A stretch of 64,000 nucleotides of DNA from Erythrobasidium yunnanense (Eukaryota; Basidiomycota; Cystobasidiomycetes; Erythrobasidiales; Erythrobasidiaceae). Below the pieces are notes generated by a model that ran no database searches, was not told the origin of the DNA, and worked only from the letters and a program-made list of their open reading frames with translations. The stretch is from the NCBI GenBank assembly GCA_001600175.1, contig BCJC01000001.1, forward strand, positions 3,333,652 to 3,397,651. Reading direction: 5' to 3'. Positions 53,787 through 62,426 of the stretch are shown in pieces; positions within the stretch are counted from its first letter, which is position 1, and each line of letters opens with the position of its first letter. Both the position numbers and the translations under genes were made by a program.

Positions 53787-55007
53787 ATGCCGTCACTCCT
53801 AGATCTACCGGATGAGCTACTGGTACATATCTTCGAATACTTTGCAGCACCTTTGGTCAAAGGGCCAATTTTCCGACAAAATGCCCTTTTCTCCTGTTGG
53901 CGCGACCCTGTCGCATTATATCGCCTGTCTCTGGTCAATCAGCGCATGTCAAGCGTAGCCATGCCGCTTCTTTGGAGATCCGTGTCCGTAGAAGGGAGCT
54001 ATGGGCAGGGAAAGTCCGGTCACAACCTTGCCATCGGCATCCTGCGCAACATGCTAGAATTTCCTACTCTTCGAGACTCTGGCATACCAACTCCGCAGCA
54101 TCATCTCATAGATTCGCTTTCCCTTCACTGGACTTTCGGTTCCAATTGGGCTTATTTATCCCTCCTGCCGCCAATTATTCACTTATGCACAGAGTTACGC
54201 TGCTTGAAATTCACTACTCACTTCAAGATCAATTTCAAGAACGAGTACAGCGGATGTTTATCAGACTATCTTCCAGTACACAGCTTGGGACAAGCCCTAG
54301 CTGGACTGAAAAGAATCAAGCATCTCGATATAGCTTTCATGGCTCTGCGCAGCATCACCAGTCAATTCTGTCCGGTCGCACAGTGCTTATCGGAGTACAC
54401 GAGGAACTCCCTGATATCACTTGAGAGCCTAACAATCGTCGAGCTCTCCGAGACCACTTGGGGTCCCACGTTAGAAGTGGTGGCTACTTTGAGGGCATCG
54501 TTCAACTATCCAAATTTATCTATGGTGAAGTTTTCCGGTGTGCCTGGCCAATACATACATGCCGTCTTGCTACCCATCTCTCGCATCGCCAATCTTCAGA
54601 CTATAATGTTGGGCGATTACACGGCAGGCGACTTCGCATTACCTCTCAAGACGTTTCAGTCTTTCACCACGCTTGCTCATGGTGAAGCGGATGGTTTTGA
54701 TCATCGGGCTTTGCCAATATTCCCGTCAGTACGCTCTCTACTATGCGAAGTCAAATATGCGATGCACCAGAAATCAGATATTCCAGTCATCTACGAACAG
54801 ATACAGAATCTTACCCTTATTGGATCTACCCATCGCATTGATAGATGGATCAGAGACTGCCTGAAGGGCGGGCGATACATGCCTCAGCTCCGGACATTGC
54901 GTGTCTGCTTGAAAGGGGAAGAGACTCGGTTGGAGAAGAATCGCAAGTCAATTCTGGCCAAGATACCTAGCTACCGTAAGCTAGCAGTAAGGGTGGAGGC
55001 CTATTGA
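53787..55007 (+). CDS. F-box protein, array copy 3
   Basis: Intronless, 406 residues. The F-box is MPSLLDLPDELLVHIFEYF, then LYRLSLVNQRMSSVAMPLLW. Leucine-rich region with LRCLKFTTHFK and LKRIKHLDIAF, and the conserved end IRDCLKGGRYMPQLRTLRVC. Probably an SCF substrate receptor; substrate unknown. Confidence 0.8.
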   Translation: MPSLLDLPDELLVHIFEYFAAPLVKGPIFRQNALFSCWRDPVALYRLSLVNQRMSSVAMPLLWRSVSVEGSYGQGKSGHNLAIGILRNMLEFPTLRDSGIPTPQHHLIDSLSLHWTFGSNWAYLSLLPPIIHLCTELRCLKFTTHFKINFKNEYSGCLSDYLPVHSLGQALAGLKRIKHLDIAFMALRSITSQFCPVAQCLSEYTRNSLISLESLTIVELSETTWGPTLEVVATLRASFNYPNLSMVKFSGVPGQYIHAVLLPISRIANLQTIMLGDYTAGDFALPLKTFQSFTTLAHGEADGFDHRALPIFPSVRSLLCEVKYAMHQKSDIPVIYEQIQNLTLIGSTHRIDRWIRDCLKGGRYMPQLRTLRVCLKGEETRLEKNRKSILAKIPSYRKLAVRVEAY

Positions 55008-55536
55008 TCTGATACCTGAAGGAGTGAGAAGAAACGGCAAAATAAAGAAAGTTGAATTGTTTGAGATACCAGTCGGACGTCTAGGTAGTATACTTGTGAA
55101 ACATCTTTCCTAGCTATGCTTAGATGCCATCATGCACGCGCCCCGAGGCAATTCATGGGTCGTGCGTACTACCAAATCGCAGGAAGCTCGCTCATTATGG
55201 CAAGGGTTCTGCTCGTGTTGGCAGAATTGTAGTTGCGACGCGCTGAGAGGGTCAGCCTTCCGACGACCGCGACTAAATTCAAGCCATCTGACAAGCGAAC
55301 CAGCCAGCATTCTCCTTGTATTGAGAAGAGGTCTCAGCGCTCTTGCGACCTCGTCCACATTCGGTCAGAAATACGAAGCGAAGCACACCACATGCCTTAG
55401 AATCGCAGCCAAATCCAGTCAAGATAAGATCTCAACAGGAGCCATTGCATCCAGATTCTGCTTGTCTGTCTATGCTTTCTATCGCCTGCTTGCCTCGCTG
55501 ACGATTTATCTTCGGTAGTTGCACTGCCGAAAAGCG
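55008..55536. other. Intergenic inside F-box array
   Basis: About 530 bp between copies 3 and 4. The plus-strand frame 55132-55518 shows no resemblance to the family and is treated as chance. Confidence 0.45.
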
Positions 55537-56919
55537 ATGGACACAGCTGGGGACAGCAGCAAGGAAGCCACGTCTGGACACCTTCTCAATCATTATCCTC
55601 TCCGACGCACAAACCCAAATCATCGCTACGCCAGCTTCCTGAACCTCCCCGATGAGAGTCTAGCCGCCATATTCGAGCACTTCGCAGCACCCATCGTGAC
55701 GGGTGCTGTCTATCGGGGAGCTTGCGTATACGCCTCTGTTTCAGCAATGCGCACCTTGGAGTGTCTTTCTCTGGTGAATAAACGCATCACCAAAGTGGCT
55801 CTACCATTCGCATGGAGACACCTCTGCGATCGCAAGTATGGCACGGTGTATCACCAAATTTTGGCACTCAACCGCGATTCCAGTCAAATCCTAGCTTTGA
55901 GGCAAGGCTCTCATAGATTGTCATCGTCGCTGCAGTGTGTCACCTCGCTCAGTCTCGATTGGCGGATGGACGTATCCAATTCGTCTGCCCGCGATGATCT
56001 TGTCAACGCGCAAATAATGGATCTGTGCACACAATTGCGCTATCTTCGGCTGGAACTGCGATACTCAATGCCCAATATTGGCGACGACGACGACGAAGAA
56101 GGAGTCCCCGTTTGCTACTCAGTCCTTAAACTCCGGCTCGCTCTGCTCGGGCTCCAGTTCCTACGGCACCTAGTACTCAGCTTCAAACTACACTACAGTG
56201 ACGTCTACGATAAGCATTCGGAGGAACACAGTGCCCAGAAATACTTAATCGAACGGCATCTTGCTGAAATTACTGAGGTCCCCCTGGACTCTCTGCAAGG
56301 CCTGGCGATAGCCGGCGTGACAGAGACGCTTCAGCTTTATAATCTCCGAACAGGGAAGACTGAAGAAGTAGTGCCAGATTTCGGCTCAGCTTTCAACTAC
56401 AAAAACTTGAAGATGGTCCGATTCGTTAGTGAATTCCCTGAAGACTTTATCGGAAGCATTCTTGACCGCTTACTGGAAGTCGCCTCGGTTCAGGCGCTCG
56501 AATTCAGGGGTGCTGCGTTGCACGCTCTGCCAGAGGTATCTTCCGCAGTCCGCTCAAAAATCACCTCACTGCATCTGCAGGGGGGAGGAGACGTCGATCC
56601 CGGGCTTATACTGTCCTTCTCGTCTTTACATGCTCTGTCCTGCAAGGTAGCGGACGTGAAGCATTCCAGCAGCATGTCTCATCAAGAGCTTCAAAGCCTC
56701 ACGCTTACCGACCAGGTCGAGAACATTATTGACTGGATCAAAGAGTATTTGCCAAGGGCCGACTATCTACCCAATCTCAGGTATCTGCGTATAATCGTCA
56801 TGTGGGCACGCAATCAGGCAGATGACAGTGTGTCAGTGCTGGAGGTGCCGGAAAGTCGGGGAATCGCCATGGAGATAGAATATGAGGCTCCTCCTATCTG
56901 GGCGCAGAAGGGAAAGTAG
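55537..56919 (+). CDS. F-box protein, array copy 4
   Basis: Intronless, about 460 residues. An N-terminal extension of about 34 residues (MDTAGDSSKEATSG) precedes the F-box (FLNLPDESLAAIFEHF, LECLSLVNKRITKVALPFAW). Leucine-rich region with SLDWRMDVSNSSARDDLVN and LRYLRLELRYS, ending IKEYLPRADYLPNLRYLRI and VPESRGIAMEIE. Closest to copy 5, which shares the extension, the SARDDLVN block and the VPESR tail. Confidence 0.82.
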   Translation: MDTAGDSSKEATSGHLLNHYPLRRTNPNHRYASFLNLPDESLAAIFEHFAAPIVTGAVYRGACVYASVSAMRTLECLSLVNKRITKVALPFAWRHLCDRKYGTVYHQILALNRDSSQILALRQGSHRLSSSLQCVTSLSLDWRMDVSNSSARDDLVNAQIMDLCTQLRYLRLELRYSMPNIGDDDDEEGVPVCYSVLKLRLALLGLQFLRHLVLSFKLHYSDVYDKHSEEHSAQKYLIERHLAEITEVPLDSLQGLAIAGVTETLQLYNLRTGKTEEVVPDFGSAFNYKNLKMVRFVSEFPEDFIGSILDRLLEVASVQALEFRGAALHALPEVSSAVRSKITSLHLQGGGDVDPGLILSFSSLHALSCKVADVKHSSSMSHQELQSLTLTDQVENIIDWIKEYLPRADYLPNLRYLRIIVMWARNQADDSVSVLEVPESRGIAMEIEYEAPPIWAQKGK

Positions 56920-57354
56920 ACTCGCTGTGAGCGGTGAGAAAAGTACGGACCGTCAGCGTGACTATTGTACAACACTACCTCTCTAGTCTTTGCTTGCTAC
57001 ACTACATCTAGCGTGAAGGTGATTGCTTCTTTGCATGTGTTTTGGCAATGGACGCGTCGACCTGGGTTAGCTTCCTGACGATTCGGACAAAACCGTATGC
57101 CATGCAGCTAAGTTTCTGCTCTAGTGGAAAGAAGTGAAGATACTGCAGCAGGTTTACCTGCATTCCGAGCATCAAACCCGATCCTGCAAGACGCGTCCTT
57201 TGCGTGCGAAGAAACAGACCAATCCAGACATGGTAAAGGCATCAAGGATCACCTTCGTCTATATACTCATCGTACGCATTCGCTCTATGTTGCCGAGTCT
57301 CGTTACTGACGATTTTACGTCAGGAAGGCATCTCACCAAAACCTGACAAGTAAC
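56920..57354. other. Intergenic inside F-box array
   Basis: About 435 bp with the promoter of copy 5, including a block (about 57055-57100) also found upstream of copy 1. No gene seen. Confidence 0.5.
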
Positions 57355-58773
57355 ATGGGCACAACGGGAGTGGGTAGCACAGAAGCTACAGCAACGTTCC
57401 TTGTCGTCCCTCCCCGAAGATCGAAGCCGGGTTTCCGCTACGCCGGCTTGCTGGACCTGCCTGACGAATTACTGGTCGGCATTTTGGAGCACTTCGCTGC
57501 ACCCATGATCAAAGGTCGTGCTCTCAGAGACAGTGCTCTGCTCGTATCTGAGGAAGATGAAGCTACCATGTCACGCTTGTGTTTGCTCGACAAGCGTATC
57601 GCCAAGATCACGATGCCTCTGTTCTGGAGGCATCTCTGCAGCGATCACTATGTTGCGGTATACGGTCAAGTCTTAGATAGTCTCCGCAACTCCTACAGCT
57701 CTTCGCTACTCGCGACGAAACTTTCCTCTTTCACATCAACTCTTAATTTGGTCACTGCGCTCAGTCTCGATTGGACGATGGAGTCCTCTCCAGATTCTGC
57801 ACGAGACGATCTTGTCAACCCAGAGATTATCCGCTTGTGCGAGCACCTTCGCTACCTGAGCCTGGACCTCCGTTACACAAATCTCTCAGACGATAAGGTC
57901 GGGACCGATGCTAATAGCGAGGACACCCAAGTATACTTCTCACTGCTGCGTGTTCGGAAGACACTGCTTGAGCTTCGCTGGATTGAGCACCTCGAAATCA
58001 ATTTCGAGTATATCAGCAACGACGAGGATCCCGACGACTATGGTGATCTTTCGGATTTTGAGATAGGCAGGCATCTTTTCCTGATCTGTCAGGTCCAACT
58101 AGATTCGCTGGAAACTTTGGTGATTTCCGGGCTATGGTTAAGTACCAATGACCCCGACAACGAAGCAAACCTGCATTATGGTGCATCGCTCAATTATCGA
58201 GGTCTGAAGATGGTTCGCTTTACCGATGACCCTGCTCATGGCCATGTCAAGCGTATCTTGGGAAGACTATTGGAAGTAGCTTCGATCAAGAGGCTCGCTT
58301 TCGGAGACGTTTCAAAGAAGGCAATGGCCGAGGTGCCGCTAGCCATGCGCCCAAACATTGTCTCTCTAGATCTGGAGGGTCCGGAAGATTTGGACGCTCA
58401 GCTCCTGCTGTCCTTCCCGTCTCTGCGATCTTTGTCGTGCAGAGTTGCGGACGTGACACATCCTGGCAACCTGTCTCTACAAAAGCTCGAAAATCTTACG
58501 CTCATGGACAATGTTCAGACCGTCATCGAGTGGATTCGAGAATACCTATCGCAGCCCGACTATCTACCTCAACTCAGACACCTGCGAGTCTGCATCGCAT
58601 GGAGAGAGATTTCAGTGAGTGACTGCAAAACATATGAAGTTCAAGTGCCAGAAAGTCGGGACATCGCCATGCAAGTGGAGCTGGGGCCTGCACCTAGTTG
58701 GGCACGTCAGGAGAACAAGCAGCTGCCACTGACTGTGACTGTTGAGGGGAGGGTATGGAAGGTTGTAGCATGA
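57355..58773 (+). CDS. F-box protein, array copy 5
   Basis: Intronless, 472 residues. N-terminal extension (MGTTGVGSTEATATFLV), then the F-box (LLDLPDELLVGILEHF, MSRLCLLDKRIAKITMPLFW). Leucine-rich region with SLDWTMESSPDSARDDLVN and LRYLSLDLRYT, ending IREYLSQPDYLPQLRHLRV and VPESRDIAMQVE. Copy 4 is its nearest relative. It converges on TIM50 with an 87-bp gap. Confidence 0.82.
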   Translation: MGTTGVGSTEATATFLVVPPRRSKPGFRYAGLLDLPDELLVGILEHFAAPMIKGRALRDSALLVSEEDEATMSRLCLLDKRIAKITMPLFWRHLCSDHYVAVYGQVLDSLRNSYSSSLLATKLSSFTSTLNLVTALSLDWTMESSPDSARDDLVNPEIIRLCEHLRYLSLDLRYTNLSDDKVGTDANSEDTQVYFSLLRVRKTLLELRWIEHLEINFEYISNDEDPDDYGDLSDFEIGRHLFLICQVQLDSLETLVISGLWLSTNDPDNEANLHYGASLNYRGLKMVRFTDDPAHGHVKRILGRLLEVASIKRLAFGDVSKKAMAEVPLAMRPNIVSLDLEGPEDLDAQLLLSFPSLRSLSCRVADVTHPGNLSLQKLENLTLMDNVQTVIEWIREYLSQPDYLPQLRHLRVCIAWREISVSDCKTYEVQVPESRDIAMQVELGPAPSWARQENKQLPLTVTVEGRVWKVVA

Positions 58774-58860
58774 TGGGCCGTCTGTCTTACTACTGTACAC
58801 ACTTCATTACGTCTATCGTGCCTTGGTTCCCTGAGATATACACATGCTGTTACAGAAATA

Positions 58861-60637
58861 TCAGGATGACGACTTCTGCGGTGCGGCAGGCTGCGTAGCA
58901 TTCTCAGGTCCGCTACCAGGAGGAGCTGCACAGTCTTTGTCAGCCAAGATCCCTAGATCGAAACAATCCCAACTTACGCGCTAGCCCAAACTGCATCGAG
59001 AAGAAATTGACGACCGAGCTCGTCATCTGCCTCTTTTGACGTTCTTTATCCGCCTCGATCTCTTTCTCGATATTCGCTTTATTCTCATTCCAGTATTTCT
59101 GTTCTTCAAGGTATGCTTTCTGATAAAATTCTCTATGCAGTTCCAATTGCGTCTTCGGTAGATCCGAAGCATTGTGTCGTACAGTAGGGTTAGACACGCC
59201 AAATAAGCTGCCCATGCCGCCTAGCTTGCCTCTGCGCGAGGAGGGATTGTTGTAGTATTCGGCTAGCAGGGCGCGCTTCTGCTCTTCTTCCACTTCAGCC
59301 CATGTAGAGGGGATATGCTTCCCTTTATAGTTTTTCAGGACTTCCCGCACATCCGGTACGTTAAAGGCAATGAAGGCTGGGGAAGCGAAATAGTCAGCGA
59401 AGATTCCTCAAGCCAGATGGCCAGACATACCTTCCAAGAAGGGGATCATGCCCACGAGATCGGTATCATCTCTATTCCCTTGCCATTTAGGCATTTCTAT
59501 TGCGTTCTCCGGCTGCAGCGCAAACGATTTCGGGTTTGTATCGAGCATGATGACCTTCTTAAGATCTCTTCCGAGGTAGCTAAGATCCTTAACTACTTCT
59601 TTATTGTGGTATCTCGTACAATCCCTGAAGAGCTTGTAAAGGATATAGATCATGTAGGGATCGAGCTTTTCGACGATAGGGATGGCGGTATAGGGTGGTT
59701 GAGAGGTGAAGAGCACAATCTCGTAGAATTGCGATAGATAGGCTAGGAAATAGTCGACACCTGGCCGTTTCGCTGTGCGCCAGCCATGCTCGCGCTGCAA
59801 AGCAGAATTGTCAGCGTGTGCTCACCCGACAGTGAACATTGGCACGCACATCCCAGGAAGAATGAATTAGGAGATCGTCCAAGCTGAGCACCAGTGTATA
59901 CGGCTTCTGATGCGGAGGCGGAAGAGGTGGTGGAAGTAAAGGATCCCAAGCAGGCTTGTTGAAGTACTGTAGATCGCAAGTCAGCAAGACCCAGCAAAGC
60001 GAGGTTGACGACGCACATCCAATGTATCCCAGAATCTCGCTTGCCCTCTCTGCCATCTCCCTTCAAAGCCTGCTTCATTGCTAACATTTCTCGCAAGTCT
60101 TTCCCTCTCTTTCTCGGAATCCCACTCTCTCCCTAGATGCCAAGCGTAGTACGCCAGTCCAACAGTAGTCACAGCGAGCGAGGCTCTACCTAAATTCCTA
60201 CGCTTCTTCTCGCTAGTCGACATCGGTCTTTTCCCTATCGTGCTTCTCGCGCCTGTCCTTCCAGCTGGAATCTCCGTCATGTCTAGATACTGCGATGCCA
60301 GTGATGACGAAGGTGCAATCTCCAGCCCTCGAACATTCGCTTGCGGTGGTTGTTCTACTTCTCCGACAGTTGCAGGATCGCTAAGCGCAGGCATGGAAGT
60401 AGACGAGGAAGCAGAGGGATCAGATGGAGTTGAAGATTCAGATTCATTATCAGGGTTGTTGGAGGGAGGTGGTGGAGGAGGCATAGGTTGTCCAGCCATA
60501 GTAGCATAACCGTAATTCTTCAGCAAAGACGTCGAAGCTCGACCTTGCAGCAGCTGTTGCTGGATCGCAGGCGCAGCTTCTGCTTTCGCTGCATTTCGTA
60601 TCGCATTACTTGCGAGCCTTGCGCCGGCACTTAGCAT
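58861..60637 (-). CDS. TIM50: Mitochondrial import receptor subunit TIM50
   Basis: Inner-membrane TIM23-complex subunit that receives presequence proteins. The N-terminus is a mitochondrial presequence ([20 protein letters not shown]) followed by a Pro/Ser spacer and one membrane anchor (about residues 158-175, [15 protein letters not shown]). The intermembrane-space domain is FCP1/HAD-like: [37 protein letters not shown] and [19 protein letters not shown]. The phosphatase DxDx(T/V) motif is replaced by SLDDLL, as expected for non-catalytic TIM50. The last exon, after an intron at about 58925-58975, ends at 58861. Other introns lie at about 59377-59432, 59797-59850 and 59968-60017. Divergent from TOM7. 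Confidence 0.9.
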
Positions 60638-60737
60638 GTTTTCGCCTTGAAATCCGTCACCGTAAAAGCCTTGAAATTTCGTGAAAGCTCATAGCAAGGT
60701 CTTTCTTGTCGCAATCGCTGCTCAAACATATATCATA
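60638..60737. promoter_or_regulatory. 100-bp divergent promoter TIM50/TOM7
   Basis: Only 100 bp separate the start codons of two mitochondrial protein-import genes, so their promoters must overlap. No specific site recognised. Confidence 0.6.
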
Positions 60738-61078
60738 ATGGCTCTACTATCAATGGAGAACAAGGTGTGTGTACAAGATGTAAGACTCTGGGATTACAAG
60801 CTGAGAGCCTGCTTTAGGTCCGGGTTAACCAGGTGTGCATAGAACTGATGTATCAAAGCTTTGACATTCGCAACTTACGTAAACCGCTCTTACGAAGGCC
60901 ATCGAACTTGGAAAGACCGTCGTTCACTGGACTTGGATCCCTGCTATCCTCTTCATCGGGCTGTCTTCATCAAGCCCAAGGCCGTCTCTAATCAAGTCGG
61001 TTATCGTCTCGTAGCTGTATGGATATGAAGTCCAGATTCTGATATCACTATCGCAGACTCATCAGCCCTCTGGCATAG
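60738..61078 (+). CDS. TOM7: TOM7, outer-membrane translocase small subunit
   Basis: Four-exon gene for a 53-residue tail-anchored TOM-complex subunit. Exons are 60738-60764, 60818-60832, 60898-60995 and 61057-61078. They join in frame to give MALLSMENKVRVNQAIELGK, TVVHWTWIPAILFIGLSS and PRPSLIKLISPLA. The segment WTWIPAILFIG followed by a Pro-Arg-Pro-Ser turn and the end LISPLA match TOM7 closely. The second exon is only 15 nt. The gene is too short and too split to appear as one open frame. It is transcribed away from TIM50. Confidence 0.85.
60818..60832 (+). other. Inferred 15-nt microexon of TOM7
   Basis: GTCCGGGTTAACCAG, preceded by CTTTAG and followed by GTGTGC, encodes VRVNQ. It links MENK to AIELGK, as the helix of TOM7 requires. 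Flanking introns are 53 and 65 nt. Confidence 0.65.
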
Positions 61079-61477
61079 AGCGGTGTAGCATCCGGTAGTC
61101 CTATTGTACCAAATAATCGCCTCCCCTCTTTTCTCTCTCTTCAAGCTCTCCTTGCTGCCTACGAATATATTCTGAAATGATTTAAGCCAGTAATACTGAC
61201 CTGCTGCGGAAAATCGCAGACTCTGCGTCTTCTGTTTTCACCTCGTGGCAGACAGAGGCAGGTCCACATTAGGGCGGCTTCAATAGACCTGGTTATAAAG
61301 GCACCCCTTACCCTGCCCTGCCGGCTTCCTTCGTTACCACGACGTCATGACCGTGTGTCGTTGTCAGCACAGCCGATGTCCCAACGTTCCAAGCAAAGTT
61401 TCTGGCTATGACCAGCACTTTTCATAAGCCAACGAGTTGTTCCGATCTCGTGTCACACAAAGCAAAGTAGTGCGAGT
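61079..61477. other. Intergenic
   Basis: About 400 bp after TOM7. No gene or structured element recognised. Confidence 0.5.
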
Positions 61478-62120
61478 ATGCCTCACAAAGCCAATGAAGG
61501 AGCCAAGCGCTCGCCTGGACATAAAGCAACTTCCTCACATGGCTCGATCCGCCGAAGATCGCCAATGGGCTCAGTGAGGAGTCTACAGAACAACCGACAT
61601 GATAGTGACAACGACCTAGAATCCGATGAGACCCATGTCCCACTGCGCCGCTACAACCTCAGGCGCAAACGCCGGAAGCACAAGTATGCTGATACAACTG
61701 CCGAAGAGCTTATGGCTGGCTTCAGAAGCAAGGCAGGAAGGCTTCTCAGTCCTCGTGCAAGCTTCAGCTCGACTCCATCTGAGAACTCCGATACCACGCA
61801 CATCAACGAGGAGATACACGTCTCGAAGGACCTTCGACATATCGTCACGGTCACGCAATACAACAGCCCGCATCATGGAAAGTATACTAATATCAAACTG
61901 AAGCGGCTAGAGGCAGGCGCAAAGATACATCACCGACACAGTCGCTTCCTCAAAGACGATACTGACAGGCCAGCGAATAAGCCTAAGCGCAGCAGGTCAA
62001 AGGTGAGCAGCTGTGCACATCATGACACGTGTGCTCTTGAAGTAGCAAGCTAATATTGTTTGGCAGTCGAAAGTACCATCAGAAGCGCCATCAGCCAGCA
62101 ACAGGCAAGAGAGAAGGTGA
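61478..62120 (+). CDS. Unrecognised basic protein
   Basis: Two exons (intron about 62001-62066). The protein of about 190 residues is basic and Ser/His/Arg-rich, probably nuclear. Sequence marks are LRRYNLRRKRRKHKYADTT, EELMAGFRSKAGRLLSP and SKDLRHIVTVTQYNSPHHGK. The second exon adds a short tail ending QERR. If unspliced, the frame ends at 62053 instead. No known domain recognised. Confidence 0.5.
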
Positions 62121-62426
62121 AGTCCATTGGCCAAACAGTACAGGAGGGAAAATTCTTGGTATCATCTTGCCTTAAGCTCTAATAGCAGGTCAGTCGGTGA
62201 ATTGCTGCTTGGCTGTAAAGCATACATCGAAATATCCATCGAATTGGCTGTTGTCGGAGATACCGAGACACGTTGCTAGCACCCTTTCTAACCATGGCCT
62301 TGCCTTTTCACTTGCTTCAGAAAATATCCGCCGACTCCAGCATGACAGCATGACCTGGCGAGACCGCTTGCACCAAAACGACAACAAAGTATCTCTTCTT
62401 TGGATTCTAGCCTACATCCCACAGCC
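62121..62426. other. Intergenic
   Basis: About 306 bp, promoter side of FCP1. No gene seen. Confidence 0.5.

Noticed and set aside
55132-55518. 128-codon plus-strand frame before F-box copy 4
   Set aside because: No similarity to the array genes and an irregular composition; chance frame.
58861-60637. TIM50 as an active CTD-type phosphatase
   Set aside because: The aspartate motif reads SLDDLL rather than DxDx(T/V), and the presequence and membrane anchor fit TIM50.
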